Positions 1-9,036 are shown, counted from the first letter of the stretch. The stretch is DNA of 64,000 nucleotides from Novosphingobium sp. EMRT-2 (GCF_005145025.1 NZ_CP039695.1:2961501-3025500), one strand, 5' to 3'. Made by a program: numbers and translations. The notes: generated by a model from the sequence alone, not told the origin.

Positions 1-286
1 AAAGGCCACGCGCCGCCAGATCCTAGCCTATGCCGTGTTCCTGCTGCCGCTGACGCTGGTGCCGTGGTTCATCGGCGGCACGGGGCTGGTCTATGGCCTC
101 TCGGCGCTGGTGCTGGGGCTGGTGTTCGTGGCGCTCTCGGTCCGCGTCGGCCTGCGCACCAGCGCGCCGGACGATGGCATGAAGCCCGAAAAGCGCCTGT
201 TCGCCTATTCTGTGCTCTATCTCTTCGTGCTTTTCGCGATGCTGGTTGCCGATCGCATCGCCACGGTGCAAGGCTGGCAAGCATGA
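1..286 (+). CDS. ctaB: Protoheme IX farnesyltransferase (heme O synthase), 3' end
   Basis: Only the last 94 codons are in the window, reading from base 2; the gene begins upstream. The product is an integral membrane prenyltransferase of the UbiA superfamily that adds a farnesyl group to heme b to give heme O for cytochrome oxidase. The visible part holds the C-terminal hydrophobic segments and the sequence KATRRQILAY followed by FLLPLTLVPW, typical of the end of CtaB. The aspartate-rich active-site motifs lie outside the window, so the call rests on the C-terminus and on the downstream cox assembly genes. Its stop overlaps the next start as ATGA. Confidence 0.85.
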   Translation, partial: KATRRQILAYAVFLLPLTLVPWFIGGTGLVYGLSALVLGLVFVALSVRVGLRTSAPDDGMKPEKRLFAYSVLYLFVLFAMLVADRIATVQGWQA

Positions 287-447
287 ACCCCAATGATGAT
301 CACCTGAGTCCCGCCGAAAGCGAAGCCTATCGCGCGCGGCAGCGTGCCCGCAGCAAGGTGCTGGGCCTGATTCTCGGTGCGCTGGCGGTGCTGTTCTTCG
401 CGATCACGATCGCGAAGATGAGCGTCCATGCATCGGGGCAGATGTGA
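283..447 (+). CDS. Small cytochrome oxidase assembly-associated membrane protein
   Basis: A 54-residue protein with a charged N-terminal part (about residues 1-27, rich in Arg, Glu and Ala) and one membrane segment at about residues 28-47. It starts with ATG inside the ctaB stop (ATGA) and overlaps the ctaG start by four bases, so all three are probably translationally coupled. Small one-helix proteins sit in this position between ctaB and ctaG in many alphaproteobacteria and are often labelled CoxF-like. The sequence shows no catalytic motif. A helper role in oxidase assembly is inferred from position only. Confidence 0.75.
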   Translation: MNPNDDHLSPAESEAYRARQRARSKVLGLILGALAVLFFAITIAKMSVHASGQM

Positions 448-1025
448 CCGTGGCCACCGCGACGCAAAGCCGTGGCAGCAACCGCAAGGTCGCGCTGATC
501 GCGGCGGGCGGGGCGCTGGCGATGTTGGGGCTGGGGTACGCCTCGGTCCCGCTTTATCGCCTGTTCTGCCAGGCGACCGGCTTCAACGGCACCACGCAGC
601 GCTCCACCGTTGCGCAGGCCGATTCGGTCAAGGTCACCGCGCGCCCCGTCCGCGTGCGCTTCGATGCCAACGTGGCCAGCGGCATGCCCTGGCAGTTCCG
701 GCCAGAACAGGTGACGCAGGACGGACGCATCGGCGAGCGCAAGATCGCGTTCTTCATCGCGAAGAACACTTCCACCCACCCGATCATCGGGCGTGCCACG
801 TTCAACGTCACGCCCGAACAGACCGGTGCCTATTTCCACAAGATCCAGTGCTTCTGCTTCAACGAACAGCGGCTGGAACCGGGTCAGGAAGTGCGGATGC
901 CGGTGATCTACTATGTCGATCCGGCGATGCTGGACGATGCCAACGCCAAGGATATCGGCGAAATCACGCTGAGCTACACCTTCCACGAGGCGGCCGGGAC
1001 CGCGCCCGTGCCGGCGGCGAAGTAG
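444..1025 (+). CDS. ctaG: Cytochrome c oxidase assembly protein CtaG/Cox11
   Basis: A 193-residue copper chaperone of the Cox11 family, which delivers copper to the CuB site of cytochrome oxidase subunit I. An N-terminal anchor helix (about residues 14-32) is followed by the family sequence SVPLYRLFCQATGF and a periplasmic beta domain with the copper-binding motif CFCF in KIQCFCFNEQ. The GTG start overlaps the preceding stop. Length and motifs are normal for the family. It sits between ctaB and ctaE, the usual alphaproteobacterial order. Confidence 0.95.
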   Translation: MTVATATQSRGSNRKVALIAAGGALAMLGLGYASVPLYRLFCQATGFNGTTQRSTVAQADSVKVTARPVRVRFDANVASGMPWQFRPEQVTQDGRIGERKIAFFIAKNTSTHPIIGRATFNVTPEQTGAYFHKIQCFCFNEQRLEPGQEVRMPVIYYVDPAMLDDANAKDIGEITLSYTFHEAAGTAPVPAAK

Positions 1026-1157
1026 AGTGGTGGCGCTAAGTCGGGAAAGGGGCCGAAAGCCACTGGACCGCGCCGTTCGCTGGCGATAAAGGCCGATCTT
1101 GAGATGCGTCTGGATCATGTCCGGATGCCATGAGAAATTTGGGGGAATCAGACCATC

Positions 1158-1982
1158 ATGGCTGGCGCTAAGAACCACGATTACCACATTCTGCCGCCTG
1201 ACATCTGGCCGCTCACCGGCGCGCTTTCGGCGCTGACCATGACCAGCGGCGGCGTGCTCTTCATGCACAGCCTGCCCGGTGGCAAGGCGGTGATGCTGCT
1301 GGGCCTGCTTGGCGTTCTCCTCACGATGTTCTCGTGGTGGGGCAAGGTCATCAAGGAAGCGCACGCGGGCGATCACACCCCGGTGGTGCAGCTGCACCAG
1401 CGCTATGGCATGATCCTGTTCATCGCTTCGGAAGTGATGTTCTTTGTCGGCTGGTTCTGGGCCTTCTTCGATTTCTCGCTGTTCCCCTCGACCATCAACG
1501 TCGACGTGATCGGTGGCCAGTGGCCGCCCAAGGCGATCGAGGCGGTGATGGACCCGTTCGATCTGCCGCTGCTCAACACGCTGATCCTGCTGTGCTCGGG
1601 CTGCACGCTCACCTGGGCACACCACGCGCTGATCCACGGTGATCGCGACGGCCTGAAGAAGGGCCTGTGGGCCACGATCCTGCTGGGCCTGCTGTTCAGC
1701 TCGATCCAGGCTTACGAATACGCGCATGCGCCGTTCGCCTTCGGCAAGAACACCTATGGTTCGGCCTTTTACATGGCCACCGGCTTCCACGGCTTCCACG
1801 TGATTGTCGGCACGATCTTCCTGATCGTCTGCCAGGTGCGCGCCTACAAGGGCGATTTCACCCCGCGCCAGCACTTCGGTTTCGAAGCCGCCGCGTGGTA
1901 CTGGCACTTCGTCGACGTGGTGTGGCTGTTCCTGTTCGTCGCGATCTACGTCTGGGGCGGCTGGGGTTACCCGACCCACTGA
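1158..1982 (+). CDS. ctaE: Cytochrome c oxidase subunit III
   Basis: A 274-residue polytopic membrane protein of the heme-copper oxidase subunit III family, predicted to have seven helices. Recognisable sequences are KNHDYHILPPDIWPL at the N-terminus, FIASEVMFFVGWFWAFF in the middle and AAWYWHFVDVVWLFLF near the end. The ATG is 132 bases after ctaG, so this gene may also have its own promoter, though none is clear. The stop codon shares one base with the start of the next gene (TGATG). Confidence 0.97.
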   Translation: MAGAKNHDYHILPPDIWPLTGALSALTMTSGGVLFMHSLPGGKAVMLLGLLGVLLTMFSWWGKVIKEAHAGDHTPVVQLHQRYGMILFIASEVMFFVGWFWAFFDFSLFPSTINVDVIGGQWPPKAIEAVMDPFDLPLLNTLILLCSGCTLTWAHHALIHGDRDGLKKGLWATILLGLLFSSIQAYEYAHAPFAFGKNTYGSAFYMATGFHGFHVIVGTIFLIVCQVRAYKGDFTPRQHFGFEAAAWYWHFVDVVWLFLFVAIYVWGGWGYPTH

Positions 1983-2356
1983 TGCCGCATCCGGCCGATC
2001 AGGCGGAATCGAAAGGGCAGTCCGGAATTCTCCGGGCTGCCCTTTCCGCTTCCTGCCCCCGCTGTGGCGCGCGCACGCTGTTCGCCGGGCCGGCGACGTT
2101 CGCCCCGCGCTGCCGCGCCTGCGGGCAGGATTTCGCCAGCCACGAACTGCAGGGGCGCCAGCTTTACCCCGTGGTGTTGCCGGTCACGGTGCTACTGATC
2201 CTGGCGGCGTTGAGGCTGGACGATATGGTGCGTTTTCCGGTCTGGGTGCTGGCGCTGGTCTGGCCTCTGCTGGCGGCCGGCGTGCTTACGCTGGCGCTGC
2301 GCGTGGCCAAGGCGGTGCGGCTGGTGCGCCGGTTGCGTGCGGCGGGCGAAGCATGA
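1982..2356 (+). CDS. DUF983 family zinc-ribbon membrane protein
   Basis: A 124-residue protein with two CxxC pairs (SCPRCGARTLF and RCRACG) forming a likely zinc ribbon, followed by two hydrophobic segments at about residues 59-75 and 81-100. This is the DUF983 architecture. The gene is regularly found between ctaE and SURF1 in alphaproteobacteria, as here, which points to a role near oxidase assembly; the biochemical function is unknown. I take the ATG at 1982, which overlaps the ctaE stop; a much longer frame upstream is only a shadow of ctaE. Confidence 0.85.
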   Translation: MPHPADQAESKGQSGILRAALSASCPRCGARTLFAGPATFAPRCRACGQDFASHELQGRQLYPVVLPVTVLLILAALRLDDMVRFPVWVLALVWPLLAAGVLTLALRVAKAVRLVRRLRAAGEA

Positions 2357-2946
2357 TCCGCCGCATCCCCATCGTGCCCACGCTGGTCGTGCTCGTGGCC
2401 GTCGCCACGATGATCGGTCTCGGCCTCTGGCAATTGCAGCGCCGGGCCTGGAAGGAAGCGCTGATCGCGCGCTACGCCGCGGTGCGCGTGGACAGCGCCG
2501 AAGTGGAGTGGCCGCGCGATCCGCAGGCGATCGAAGCCGCGCTGTATCGCCGCAGCACCGTGTGGTGTGACCAGGTGCTGGCCACCACCGCCATCGCCGG
2601 CCGCAGCGCGCGGGGGGAACAGGGCGTGGCGCAAGTTGCCACCTGCCGGATCGACGGCGGCGGGCAGGTCGATGTCGCGCTGGGATGGGCGTTGCAGCCG
2701 GCGCCGGTGTCGTGGGCGGGCGGCAAAGTCGGTGGCATTGTGGCATCCGGTCCGCAGCACAGCGCGCGCCTGATCGCCGATCCGCCACAGGCCGGGCTGG
2801 CGCCTTTGGCCCGTCCGGACCCGCGCGACATTCCCAACAATCACCTGGCCTATGCGGTGCAGTGGTTCCTGTTCGCCACGGTCGCGGCGGTAATCTATGC
2901 CCTTGCGCTTGCGAAGCGGCTTGCCGGGCCGGGCCGGCGCGGCTAA
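2353..2946 (+). CDS. SURF1 family cytochrome oxidase biogenesis protein
   Basis: A 197-residue SURF1 (Shy1) protein. It has the expected hairpin topology: an N-terminal helix ending in LGLWQLQRRAWKEALI and a C-terminal helix preceded by RDIPNNHLAYAVQWF, with a soluble domain between. SURF1 proteins help place heme a in subunit I. It is somewhat shorter than the usual 220-250 residues, mainly in the middle domain. It overlaps the DUF983 gene by four bases (ATGA) and closes the oxidase block. Confidence 0.92.
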   Translation: MIRRIPIVPTLVVLVAVATMIGLGLWQLQRRAWKEALIARYAAVRVDSAEVEWPRDPQAIEAALYRRSTVWCDQVLATTAIAGRSARGEQGVAQVATCRIDGGGQVDVALGWALQPAPVSWAGGKVGGIVASGPQHSARLIADPPQAGLAPLARPDPRDIPNNHLAYAVQWFLFATVAAVIYALALAKRLAGPGRRG

Positions 2947-2981
2947 CCGCGCCGCAAGCCGGGGCATGTAAGGATTCTGCC

Positions 2982-4403
2982 ATGAAGTACATCAGCACGC
3001 GCGGCAACGCGCCCGCGCTCGACTTCCAGGGCGCGACCCTGGCGGGCCTTGCGTCCGATGGCGGGCTTTACGTGCCGGAAACCTGGCCGACCTTCACCGA
3101 GGCGGACATCGCCGCGATGGCGGGGCTGCCCTATGCCGAACTGGCGGCGCGGGTGATGCAGCCCTTCGTCGGCGATTGCCTGACGCCGGAGCGGCTGCTG
3201 GAGCTGTGCCGGCAGGCCTATGGCCGTTTCGCCCATGTCGCGGTGACGCCGCTCAAACAGCTCGACGAGAAGCAGTGGGTGCTGGAACTGTTCCACGGCC
3301 CCACGCTGGCGTTCAAGGACGTGGCGCTGCAACTGCTGGGCCTGCTGTTCGAGGAATTCCTCAGCCGCCCGAAGGCCGATGGCGGCGATCACCACATCAC
3401 CATCGTCGGCGCCACCTCGGGCGATACCGGTTCCGCCGCGATCGACGCGGTGGCGGGCCGCGCCGGGGTCGATATCTTCATGCTGCACCCGCACGGCCGG
3501 GTCAGCGACGTGCAGCGCCGGCAGATGACCACGGTGCTGGCGCCGAACGTGTACAACATCGCCATCGACGGCAGCTTCGACGATGCGCAGGCGATGGTGA
3601 AGCGCATGTTCAACGATGCGGCGATGACCGGCCGCTTCGCGATCAGCGCGGTCAATTCGATCAACTGGGCGCGCCTGATGGCGCAAGTGGTCTATTACTT
3701 CGCCGCCGCGCTCCAGCTTGGCGCGCCGCAGCGCAAGGTGGCCTTCAGCGTGCCGACCGGCAATTTCGGCGATGTCTTCGCCGGCTATGTCGCCGCGAAG
3801 ATGGGCCTGCCGATCGAGCGGCTTATCGTCGCCACCAACGTCAACGACATCCTGCACCGCGCCCTTTCGAGCGGGGACTATTCGGCCAGCACCGTCACGC
3901 CCACCGCCGCCCCTTCCATGGACATCCAGGTCTCGTCGAATTTCGAACGCCTGCTGTTCGATGCCGCCGGGCGCGATGGCGCTGCGCTGGCCGCGCAGAT
4001 GAAAGGCTTCGAGGCGACGAAGGCGATGCAGCTGACCAACGCCCAGCGCGAAAGCATCGCCGCGCTGTTCACCAGCGCCCGCGCCGACGCCAACGATATG
4101 GCCCACGCGATGCGCTGGGCGCACGAGGCGACGGGCGAAGTGCTCGATCCGCACACCGCGATCGGGTTGCACGGTGCGCGCACGGCGCAGGGCATCCCCG
4201 CCGGCGTTCCCGTGGTCACGCTGGCGACCGCGCATCCCGCCAAGTTCCGCGATGCGGTGGAACGCGCCACCGGCGTCCGCCCCGCGCTGCCGACGCGGAT
4301 GGGCGACCTGTTCGAGCGCGAGGAATCCTGCGCGCACCTGCCGGGCGATTACGACACCGTTGCCGCGTGGATCGCCGAGCGCGCCACGCCGCGCCACGGC
4401 TGA
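2982..4403 (+). CDS. thrC: Threonine synthase
   Basis: A 473-residue PLP enzyme converting O-phosphohomoserine to threonine. The N-terminus YISTRGNAPALDF and the cofactor lysine motif GPTLAFKDVALQ identify the longer, yeast/E. coli-type ThrC. Further conserved sequences are GATSGDTGSAAI and VPTGNFGDVFAGY, which bind the PLP phosphate. The ATG at 2982 is chosen because the conserved N-terminus begins there; the open frame extends far upstream only as an antisense shadow of SURF1. Placement directly after the cox block is common in sphingomonads. Confidence 0.97.
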   Translation: MKYISTRGNAPALDFQGATLAGLASDGGLYVPETWPTFTEADIAAMAGLPYAELAARVMQPFVGDCLTPERLLELCRQAYGRFAHVAVTPLKQLDEKQWVLELFHGPTLAFKDVALQLLGLLFEEFLSRPKADGGDHHITIVGATSGDTGSAAIDAVAGRAGVDIFMLHPHGRVSDVQRRQMTTVLAPNVYNIAIDGSFDDAQAMVKRMFNDAAMTGRFAISAVNSINWARLMAQVVYYFAAALQLGAPQRKVAFSVPTGNFGDVFAGYVAAKMGLPIERLIVATNVNDILHRALSSGDYSASTVTPTAAPSMDIQVSSNFERLLFDAAGRDGAALAAQMKGFEATKAMQLTNAQRESIAALFTSARADANDMAHAMRWAHEATGEVLDPHTAIGLHGARTAQGIPAGVPVVTLATAHPAKFRDAVERATGVRPALPTRMGDLFEREESCAHLPGDYDTVAAWIAERATPRHG

Positions 4404-4421
4404 CGGGACGCGGGAAAGCGC

Positions 4422-5315
4422 ATGGCCCGGCTTGATTCCGCGCCCCGCCTGATGATCGGGCAGGGCTGGCCCGATTTCGGGCTGGTCGACAGCGGACACG
4501 GGCGTAAGCTGGAACGCTATGGGCGTTACCGCTTCATCCGGCCCGAACCGCAGGCGCTGTGGACGCCGCGCCAGGCCGACTGGACGGCGGACGGGGAATT
4601 CGTCCCCGGTTCCGACGAGGATGGCGGCGGGCGCTGGATGTTCGACCGGCCGGTGCCGCGCGAAGGCTGGGACCTGACGCGGGGCGAGGTGCGCTTCACC
4701 GCCTCCTGCACGCCGTTCCGCCATCTCGGCTTCTTTCCGGATATGGCCCCGGTGTGGGACTGGATGGGGGACCGGCTGGAAGGCAAGTCCGACGCCTCTA
4801 CGCTCAACCTGTTCGGCTATACCGGCGTGGGCACGTTGTCCCTGTCGGCGTTCGGGCCGGTCACGCACGTCGATGCCTCGAAGAAGTCGGTGGCGCAGGC
4901 GCGGGCCAATGCCGCGCTTTCGGGCATGGCCGAACGGCCGGTGCGCTGGATCGTCGACGATGCCGCCAAGTTCGCCGCGCGCGAAGTGCGGCGCGGGCGG
5001 CGCTATGACGGGATCATCCTCGATCCGCCCAAGTTCGGCCGAGGGCCGGATGGCGAGGTCTGGCGGCTGGAAGAGAACCTGCCGGGCCTGATCGCCGATT
5101 GCCGGCAGTTGCTCGACGCCGAAAGCCGCTTCCTGTTCCTGACGGTCTATGCGGTGCGCATGTCCTCGCTCGCCATTGCCGGCCTGCTGGCGGAAGCGCT
5201 GGCCGATCTGCCCGGTACGATCGAACACGGCGACCTCGCGATTCGCGAGGATGGCGACGACGGACGCCTGCTGCCGACCGCGATCTTCGCGCGGTGGAAC
5301 GCGCAAGGCGCGTAA
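4422..5315 (+). CDS. Class I SAM-dependent methyltransferase, RlmI/RlmK-like
   Basis: A 297-residue methyltransferase. The SAM-binding motif is LNLFGYTGVGTLSLSAFG followed by the acidic THVDAS; the catalytic-type motif is IILDPPKFGRGPDGEVW. DPPKF is typical of the 23S rRNA m5C/m2G methyltransferases RlmI and RlmK. There is no separate PUA domain as in RlmI, so the exact RNA target is uncertain. It lies 18 bases after thrC on the same strand, suggesting cotranscription. Confidence 0.85.
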   Translation: MARLDSAPRLMIGQGWPDFGLVDSGHGRKLERYGRYRFIRPEPQALWTPRQADWTADGEFVPGSDEDGGGRWMFDRPVPREGWDLTRGEVRFTASCTPFRHLGFFPDMAPVWDWMGDRLEGKSDASTLNLFGYTGVGTLSLSAFGPVTHVDASKKSVAQARANAALSGMAERPVRWIVDDAAKFAAREVRRGRRYDGIILDPPKFGRGPDGEVWRLEENLPGLIADCRQLLDAESRFLFLTVYAVRMSSLAIAGLLAEALADLPGTIEHGDLAIREDGDDGRLLPTAIFARWNAQGA

Positions 5316-5354
5316 CGGTGGACTTTTCCCGCGCGCGCTGCCAAATGCCGCGCC

Positions 5355-5729
5355 GTGTCTGACAGCCTCATCCTCGAAGTCGCCAACATCGAAACCGACG
5401 TGCTCACCGGGATTTACTCGGAAGAGACCGGGCGACCGCAGCCGTTGCGCATCTCCATCCAGGCCTGGCTGACGCCGCGAGACGGCTATTCGCCCGATTG
5501 CCCGCTATCGGCGAGCAAGAACTACATGGACCTCAAATTCGCCGCCTCGGACGGGCTGCCCAAGGACGTCCATTTCAAGCTCATCGAGGCGGTGGCCGAC
5601 CACATCTGCGAAACGCTGTTCCTGCAGGATACGCGGATCGAACGGATCGCGGTGAAGATCGTCAAGCTGGCGATCAGCGAGAACGGCGAGGAAATCGGCA
5701 TCACGCTCACGCGCGAGCGGCGCGGTTGA
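5355..5729 (+). CDS. folB: Dihydroneopterin aldolase
   Basis: A 124-residue FolB/FolX-family protein, acting in folate synthesis on dihydroneopterin. The sequence fits the T-fold family: an N-terminal strand LILEVANIETDVLTGIY with the conserved Glu, and the C-terminal strand pattern RIERIAVKIVKLAI. I take a GTG start at 5355, which gives normal family length. The stop is overlapped by the TTG start of the next gene, a reductase of pteridine-reductase type, supporting a pterin pathway role. Confidence 0.85.
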   Translation: MSDSLILEVANIETDVLTGIYSEETGRPQPLRISIQAWLTPRDGYSPDCPLSASKNYMDLKFAASDGLPKDVHFKLIEAVADHICETLFLQDTRIERIAVKIVKLAISENGEEIGITLTRERRG

Positions 5730-6502
5730 GCGAGGACGGGCCAGCGCCGCGGCCGCTTGCGCTGGTCACGGGCGGCTGGCGCAGGATCGGCGCCGCCATC
5801 GCGCGCAAGCTGGCATCTGCGGGGTGGGACCTGGCGCTCCACGCGCACCACGCCGGCTCGTTCGACACGGAATTTGCCGCCCAGCTCGAATGGATCGGCG
5901 CCCGCGTGGTGCCGCTGGCGGGCGATCTCGATGATCCGGCCTGCGCGGAACGGCTGCTGGCGGACTTGCGCGAACAGGCCGGGCGCGCGCCGCGCCTGCT
6001 CGTCAATTCGGCCTCGGTCTTCCACGACGACACCATCGCGACGATGACGCCTTCCGCGCTGGAGCATCATTTCCGCGTCAACCTGTTCGCGCCGATGCTG
6101 CTGACCCGCGCCTTCGTTGAGGCGCTGGGGGAAGGCGATGGCTCGGTGGTCAACATCCTCGACCAGCGCGTGGTGAACCCCGTGCCCGATCAGCTCAGCT
6201 ACACGCTGTCGAAGCAGGCGCTGCACGCCTCGGTGCGCACGCTGGCGCGTTCGCTGGCGCCGCGCGTGCGCGTGAACGGCGTGGCGCCGGGCCTGATCCT
6301 GCCCACGCAGGATTACGATGCCGAACAGTGGCGCCGGCTGGAAGAGATCATGCCGCTTCGCCGCCTGCCCGGCGCCGACGAGATAGCCGACGCGGTCCAT
6401 TACCTGGCGTCGGCCTCCTCGGTCACCGGACAGACTATTTTCGTCGATGCCGGCGCGAACCTTGAATCTTATCCGCGTGATTTCGTATACTTGGAAAAGT
6501 GA
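5726..6502 (+). CDS. SDR family oxidoreductase, FolM/pteridine reductase-like
   Basis: A 258-residue short-chain dehydrogenase with a TTG start that overlaps folB. The cofactor motif is [13 protein letters not shown]; the arginines at this turn favour NADPH. NSASVF follows strand 4, and the catalytic YxxxK is in [10 protein letters not shown]. Absence of the usual Ser three turns before, replaced around NILDQR, and the folB neighbour fit the pteridine reductase/FolM group, which makes tetrahydropterins. Its stop overlaps the moaA GTG start by four bases. The exact substrate is inferred. Confidence 0.85.
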   Translation: MSEDGPAPRPLALVTGGWRRIGAAIARKLASAGWDLALHAHHAGSFDTEFAAQLEWIGARVVPLAGDLDDPACAERLLADLREQAGRAPRLLVNSASVFHDDTIATMTPSALEHHFRVNLFAPMLLTRAFVEALGEGDGSVVNILDQRVVNPVPDQLSYTLSKQALHASVRTLARSLAPRVRVNGVAPGLILPTQDYDAEQWRRLEEIMPLRRLPGADEIADAVHYLASASSVTGQTIFVDAGANLESYPRDFVYLEK

Positions 6503-7515
6503 GCACGCCCGCACCTCTCCCCGCACCCCTGGTTGACCGCTTCGCGCGGAGGATCACCTACCTCCGGCTGTCGGTTACCGATCGGTGCGATCTGCGCTGC
6601 GCCTATTGCATGCCGGAGCGGATGGAGTTCCTGCCCCGGGCCGAGGTGCTGACCCTGGAGGAACTTCACCGGCTGGCGCTGGCCTTCATCGCGCGTGGCG
6701 TCACCAAGCTGCGGCTGACCGGGGGCGAACCGCTGGTCCGGCGCGACATGATCGAGCTGGTCCGCGCGCTGGGGCGCCAGCTGGGAGAAGGGCTGGAGGA
6801 GCTGACGCTCACCACCAACGGTACGCGGCTGGCCGAATTCGCCGGGGACCTCGCGGCGGCGGGCGTGCGGCGCATCAATGTTTCGCTCGATACCCGCGAT
6901 CGCGCGCTGTTCGAGCAGCTGGCCCGGCGCGACAGTCTGCCGCAGGTACTGGAAGGCATCGCGGCGGCGAAGGCGGCGGGCCTCAGGGTCAAGCTCAACA
7001 CCGTCGCGCTCAAGGGGCTGAACGAGGCGGAAATTCCCGATCTTGTCGCCTGGGCGCACGGGCAGGGCCACGATCTCACGCTGATCGAGGTCATGCCGCT
7101 GGGCGAGGTCGAGGGCGACCGCTTCGATCACTACCTGCCGCTCGATGCGGTGCGGCGCGATCTGGCCGCGCGCTGGACCCTGACGGCGAGCGAGGCGCGT
7201 TCCGGCGGCCCGGCGCGCTATGTCGATATCGCGGAAACGGGCGGGCGGCTGGGCTTCATCACGCCGCTGACCGGCAATTTCTGCGACGGCTGCAACCGCG
7301 TGAGGGTGACGGCCACCGGGCAACTGTTCATGTGCCTTGGCGGCGAAGGCAAGGTGGACCTGCGCGCTGCGCTGCGTTCCGACGATCCCGATGCCGCGCT
7401 CGCGGTCGCCATGGCACGCGCCATGGGCGAAAAGCCCGAACGCCACGGCTTCGTCATCGATCGGCCCGGCGCGGCGCCGGCGCTGTCGCGCCATATGTCG
7501 ATGACCGGCGGCTGA
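6499..7515 (+). CDS. moaA: GTP 3',8-cyclase MoaA
   Basis: A 338-residue radical SAM enzyme that, with MoaC, makes the first molybdopterin precursor from GTP. The N-terminal cluster motif is [11 protein letters not shown] (CxxxCxxC); the C-terminal second-cluster cysteines are in [11 protein letters not shown] and LFMCLGG. The essential terminal GG is present (MTGG). Length is normal. It uses a GTG start within the previous stop. moaD and moaE follow at once; moaB and moaC are not in the window. Confidence 0.97.
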   Translation: MSTPAPLPAPLVDRFARRITYLRLSVTDRCDLRCAYCMPERMEFLPRAEVLTLEELHRLALAFIARGVTKLRLTGGEPLVRRDMIELVRALGRQLGEGLEELTLTTNGTRLAEFAGDLAAAGVRRINVSLDTRDRALFEQLARRDSLPQVLEGIAAAKAAGLRVKLNTVALKGLNEAEIPDLVAWAHGQGHDLTLIEVMPLGEVEGDRFDHYLPLDAVRRDLAARWTLTASEARSGGPARYVDIAETGGRLGFITPLTGNFCDGCNRVRVTATGQLFMCLGGEGKVDLRAALRSDDPDAALAVAMARAMGEKPERHGFVIDRPGAAPALSRHMSMTGG

Positions 7516-7517
7516 CC

Positions 7518-7757
7518 ATGGCGGCGCGGCTGGTGTTTCTCGGGCGTCTGGAAGACGTCGCCGGCGCGCCCGAGCGCGTGGTCGCGCCTGGCCCGCTCGA
7601 GGCGATTCTGGCCGCGCTCGATCCGGCGCTGGCGGTGGAACTGCTCGGCGATCGCGTGCGGATCGCGCTCAACGGCCGGCTGTTGAGCGACCACGGCGGG
7701 GTCATGCTGGCGGAGGGCGACGAACTGGCCTTCCTGCCACCGGTTTCGGGCGGCTGA
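7518..7757 (+). CDS. moaD: Molybdopterin synthase sulfur carrier subunit MoaD
   Basis: A 79-residue ubiquitin-fold protein of MoaD/ThiS type. It ends in FLPPVSGG; the C-terminal Gly-Gly is the site that is adenylated and thiocarboxylated. It starts two bases after the moaA stop and ends one base before moaE, its partner in molybdopterin synthase. The open frame continues upstream only as a shadow of moaA. Confidence 0.95.
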   Translation: MAARLVFLGRLEDVAGAPERVVAPGPLEAILAALDPALAVELLGDRVRIALNGRLLSDHGGVMLAEGDELAFLPPVSGG

Positions 7758-7758
7758 C

Positions 7759-8199
7759 GTGGCCGAGATCGTCTTGCGCGAATCGGCGTTCGATCCCGCG
7801 GCGGAAATGGACGCCTTCATCGGCCGTCACGCACAGGCCGGTGGCGTCGTCAGTTTTCTCGGACAAGTGCGCGGGGACGGCGGCGTGGAAGCGCTCGAAC
7901 TGAAGCACTATCCGCCGATGACGCAGCCGGGGATGGCCGATCTCGCTGTCACGATCGAACGGCGCTGGCCGCTGGAGGGGCTGCTGTTGCTGCACCGGGT
8001 GGGCCTGATGGTGCCGGGTGATCCGATCGTGCTGGTCGCCGCGGCCGCGCGCCATCGGCGCGATGCCTTCGCCGCCGCCGATTTTGCGATGGACCACCTG
8101 AAAGGCGAAAGCTGGTTCTGGAAGCGCGAAAAGACCGCCGCCGGCTGGCGCTGGATCGAACCGCGCGCGCAGGACCACGCCGACCTCGCGCGCTGGTAG
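7759..8199 (+). CDS. moaE: Molybdopterin synthase catalytic subunit MoaE
   Basis: A 146-residue MoaE subunit, which transfers sulfur from MoaD to precursor Z. Family sequences seen are VVSFLGQVRG near the N-terminus, LLLHRVGLMVPGD in the centre and FAMDHLKGESWFWKRE with the conserved lysines of the active site. The GTG start at 7759 is one base after the moaD stop. The gene ends exactly where the convergent lipoprotein gene ends. Confidence 0.96.
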   Translation: MAEIVLRESAFDPAAEMDAFIGRHAQAGGVVSFLGQVRGDGGVEALELKHYPPMTQPGMADLAVTIERRWPLEGLLLLHRVGLMVPGDPIVLVAAAARHRRDAFAAADFAMDHLKGESWFWKREKTAAGWRWIEPRAQDHADLARW

Positions 8200-8763
8200 C
8201 TATCCGCGCACGCGGCCGCGCAGCGAATCGAGCGAGCGGTTCTCGTCCGCCAGCCAGCCGTCCACTTCATCGCGCACCTTGCGCACCGCCTTGAGATCGG
8301 CATCGGGGCCGTCGACGGCGGCCTTGGTCGCTTCCACCAACATAGTGTCGAGATCGGCCAGCGGCAGCAGCAGGCTGGACCGGGCCGAATCGAGCGCGGC
8401 CAGCGCGCCCTGCGCGACCGACCAGTTCTCCGCGCCTGGTGCCGCGCCGGCCGCCTGCGCCGCCGCGCGTTCGCCGGCAGGGCGCAGCGCCTCGAAATCG
8501 CGATGCGCCTTCGCCGCGGAATCGCGCAGCGTGGCCAGGCGGGCGAGCAGCGCGGGGCTGGCGGCCGATGGCGCGGGAACAGGGGCGGGCTGGGGAGCGG
8601 TGACACCCGTGCCATAGGCGCTTTCGGCCGGGCGGCGGGCCAGTGAGGGATAGTGTCCGCGCGCCGCGCATCCTTGCACCGCCAGCGCGGCGATCGCGAG
8701 GACGCCGAGGCGGAGGGCGGCGGGCGAGAGCGGGGGCTTGCGGAATGGATCGGGGCGAAGCAT
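8200..8763 (-). CDS. Putative lipoprotein of unknown function
   Basis: A 187-residue protein from the ATG at 8763. Residues 1-33 are a lipoprotein signal: basic start, hydrophobic LGVLAIAALAV and lipobox AVQGC. The rest is an Ala/Pro-rich linker followed by helical sequence (about residues 60-187) with many Asp, Glu and Arg residues, probably coiled coil. No family is recognised. Its 3' end abuts the moaE stop in convergent orientation. A longer open frame reaches back to 8898 but lacks a signal-type N-terminus. Confidence 0.65.
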   Translation of the reverse strand: MLRPDPFRKPPLSPAALRLGVLAIAALAVQGCAARGHYPSLARRPAESAYGTGVTAPQPAPVPAPSAASPALLARLATLRDSAAKAHRDFEALRPAGERAAAQAAGAAPGAENWSVAQGALAALDSARSSLLLPLADLDTMLVEATKAAVDGPDADLKAVRKVRDEVDGWLADENRSLDSLRGRVRG

Positions 8764-8882
8764 GCCGACGCCATAGCATGGGCACGGCCGCTGGCCACCC
8801 CGCAGCGCTACCCTGCGCTGGCCTTCGTCGTGCGCTGTGGCCCGGCGCGCGCAATTTCCGCCCGCCGCACCGGCCTTTCGCG

Positions 8883-8911
8883 TTGACAGGCGGCCCACCT
8901 TGGACTATCCG
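8883..8911 (+). promoter_or_regulatory. Putative sigma-70 promoter for rplU-rpmA
   Basis: TTGACA at 8883-8888 and TATCCG at 8906-8911 are separated by exactly 17 bases. The next gene on this strand is rplU, 126 bases downstream, leaving a leader of about 115 bases. The -35 box is a perfect consensus match; the -10 box matches at the key T-A positions only. Confidence 0.5.
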
Positions 8912-9036
8912 CGCCTCTCTTTCCGGGACCCTGCCCACGGTGGGGTGCCGGTGTGTTGCCCGCTATCCGCCGATTCGTGCGGGGTCTGGCGAGCAGACGT
9001 GAAGACGGGCAGACTTGAAAGACGGATAGTAGAACC

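Noticed and set aside
327..1979. A 550-codon minus-strand frame over the cox genes
   Set aside because: It lies fully antisense to ctaG and ctaE, which are clearly identified, and has low-complexity Arg/His-rich sequence.
2943..5306. A 787-codon minus-strand frame over thrC and the methyltransferase gene
   Set aside because: Shadow frame; both plus-strand genes have catalytic motifs.
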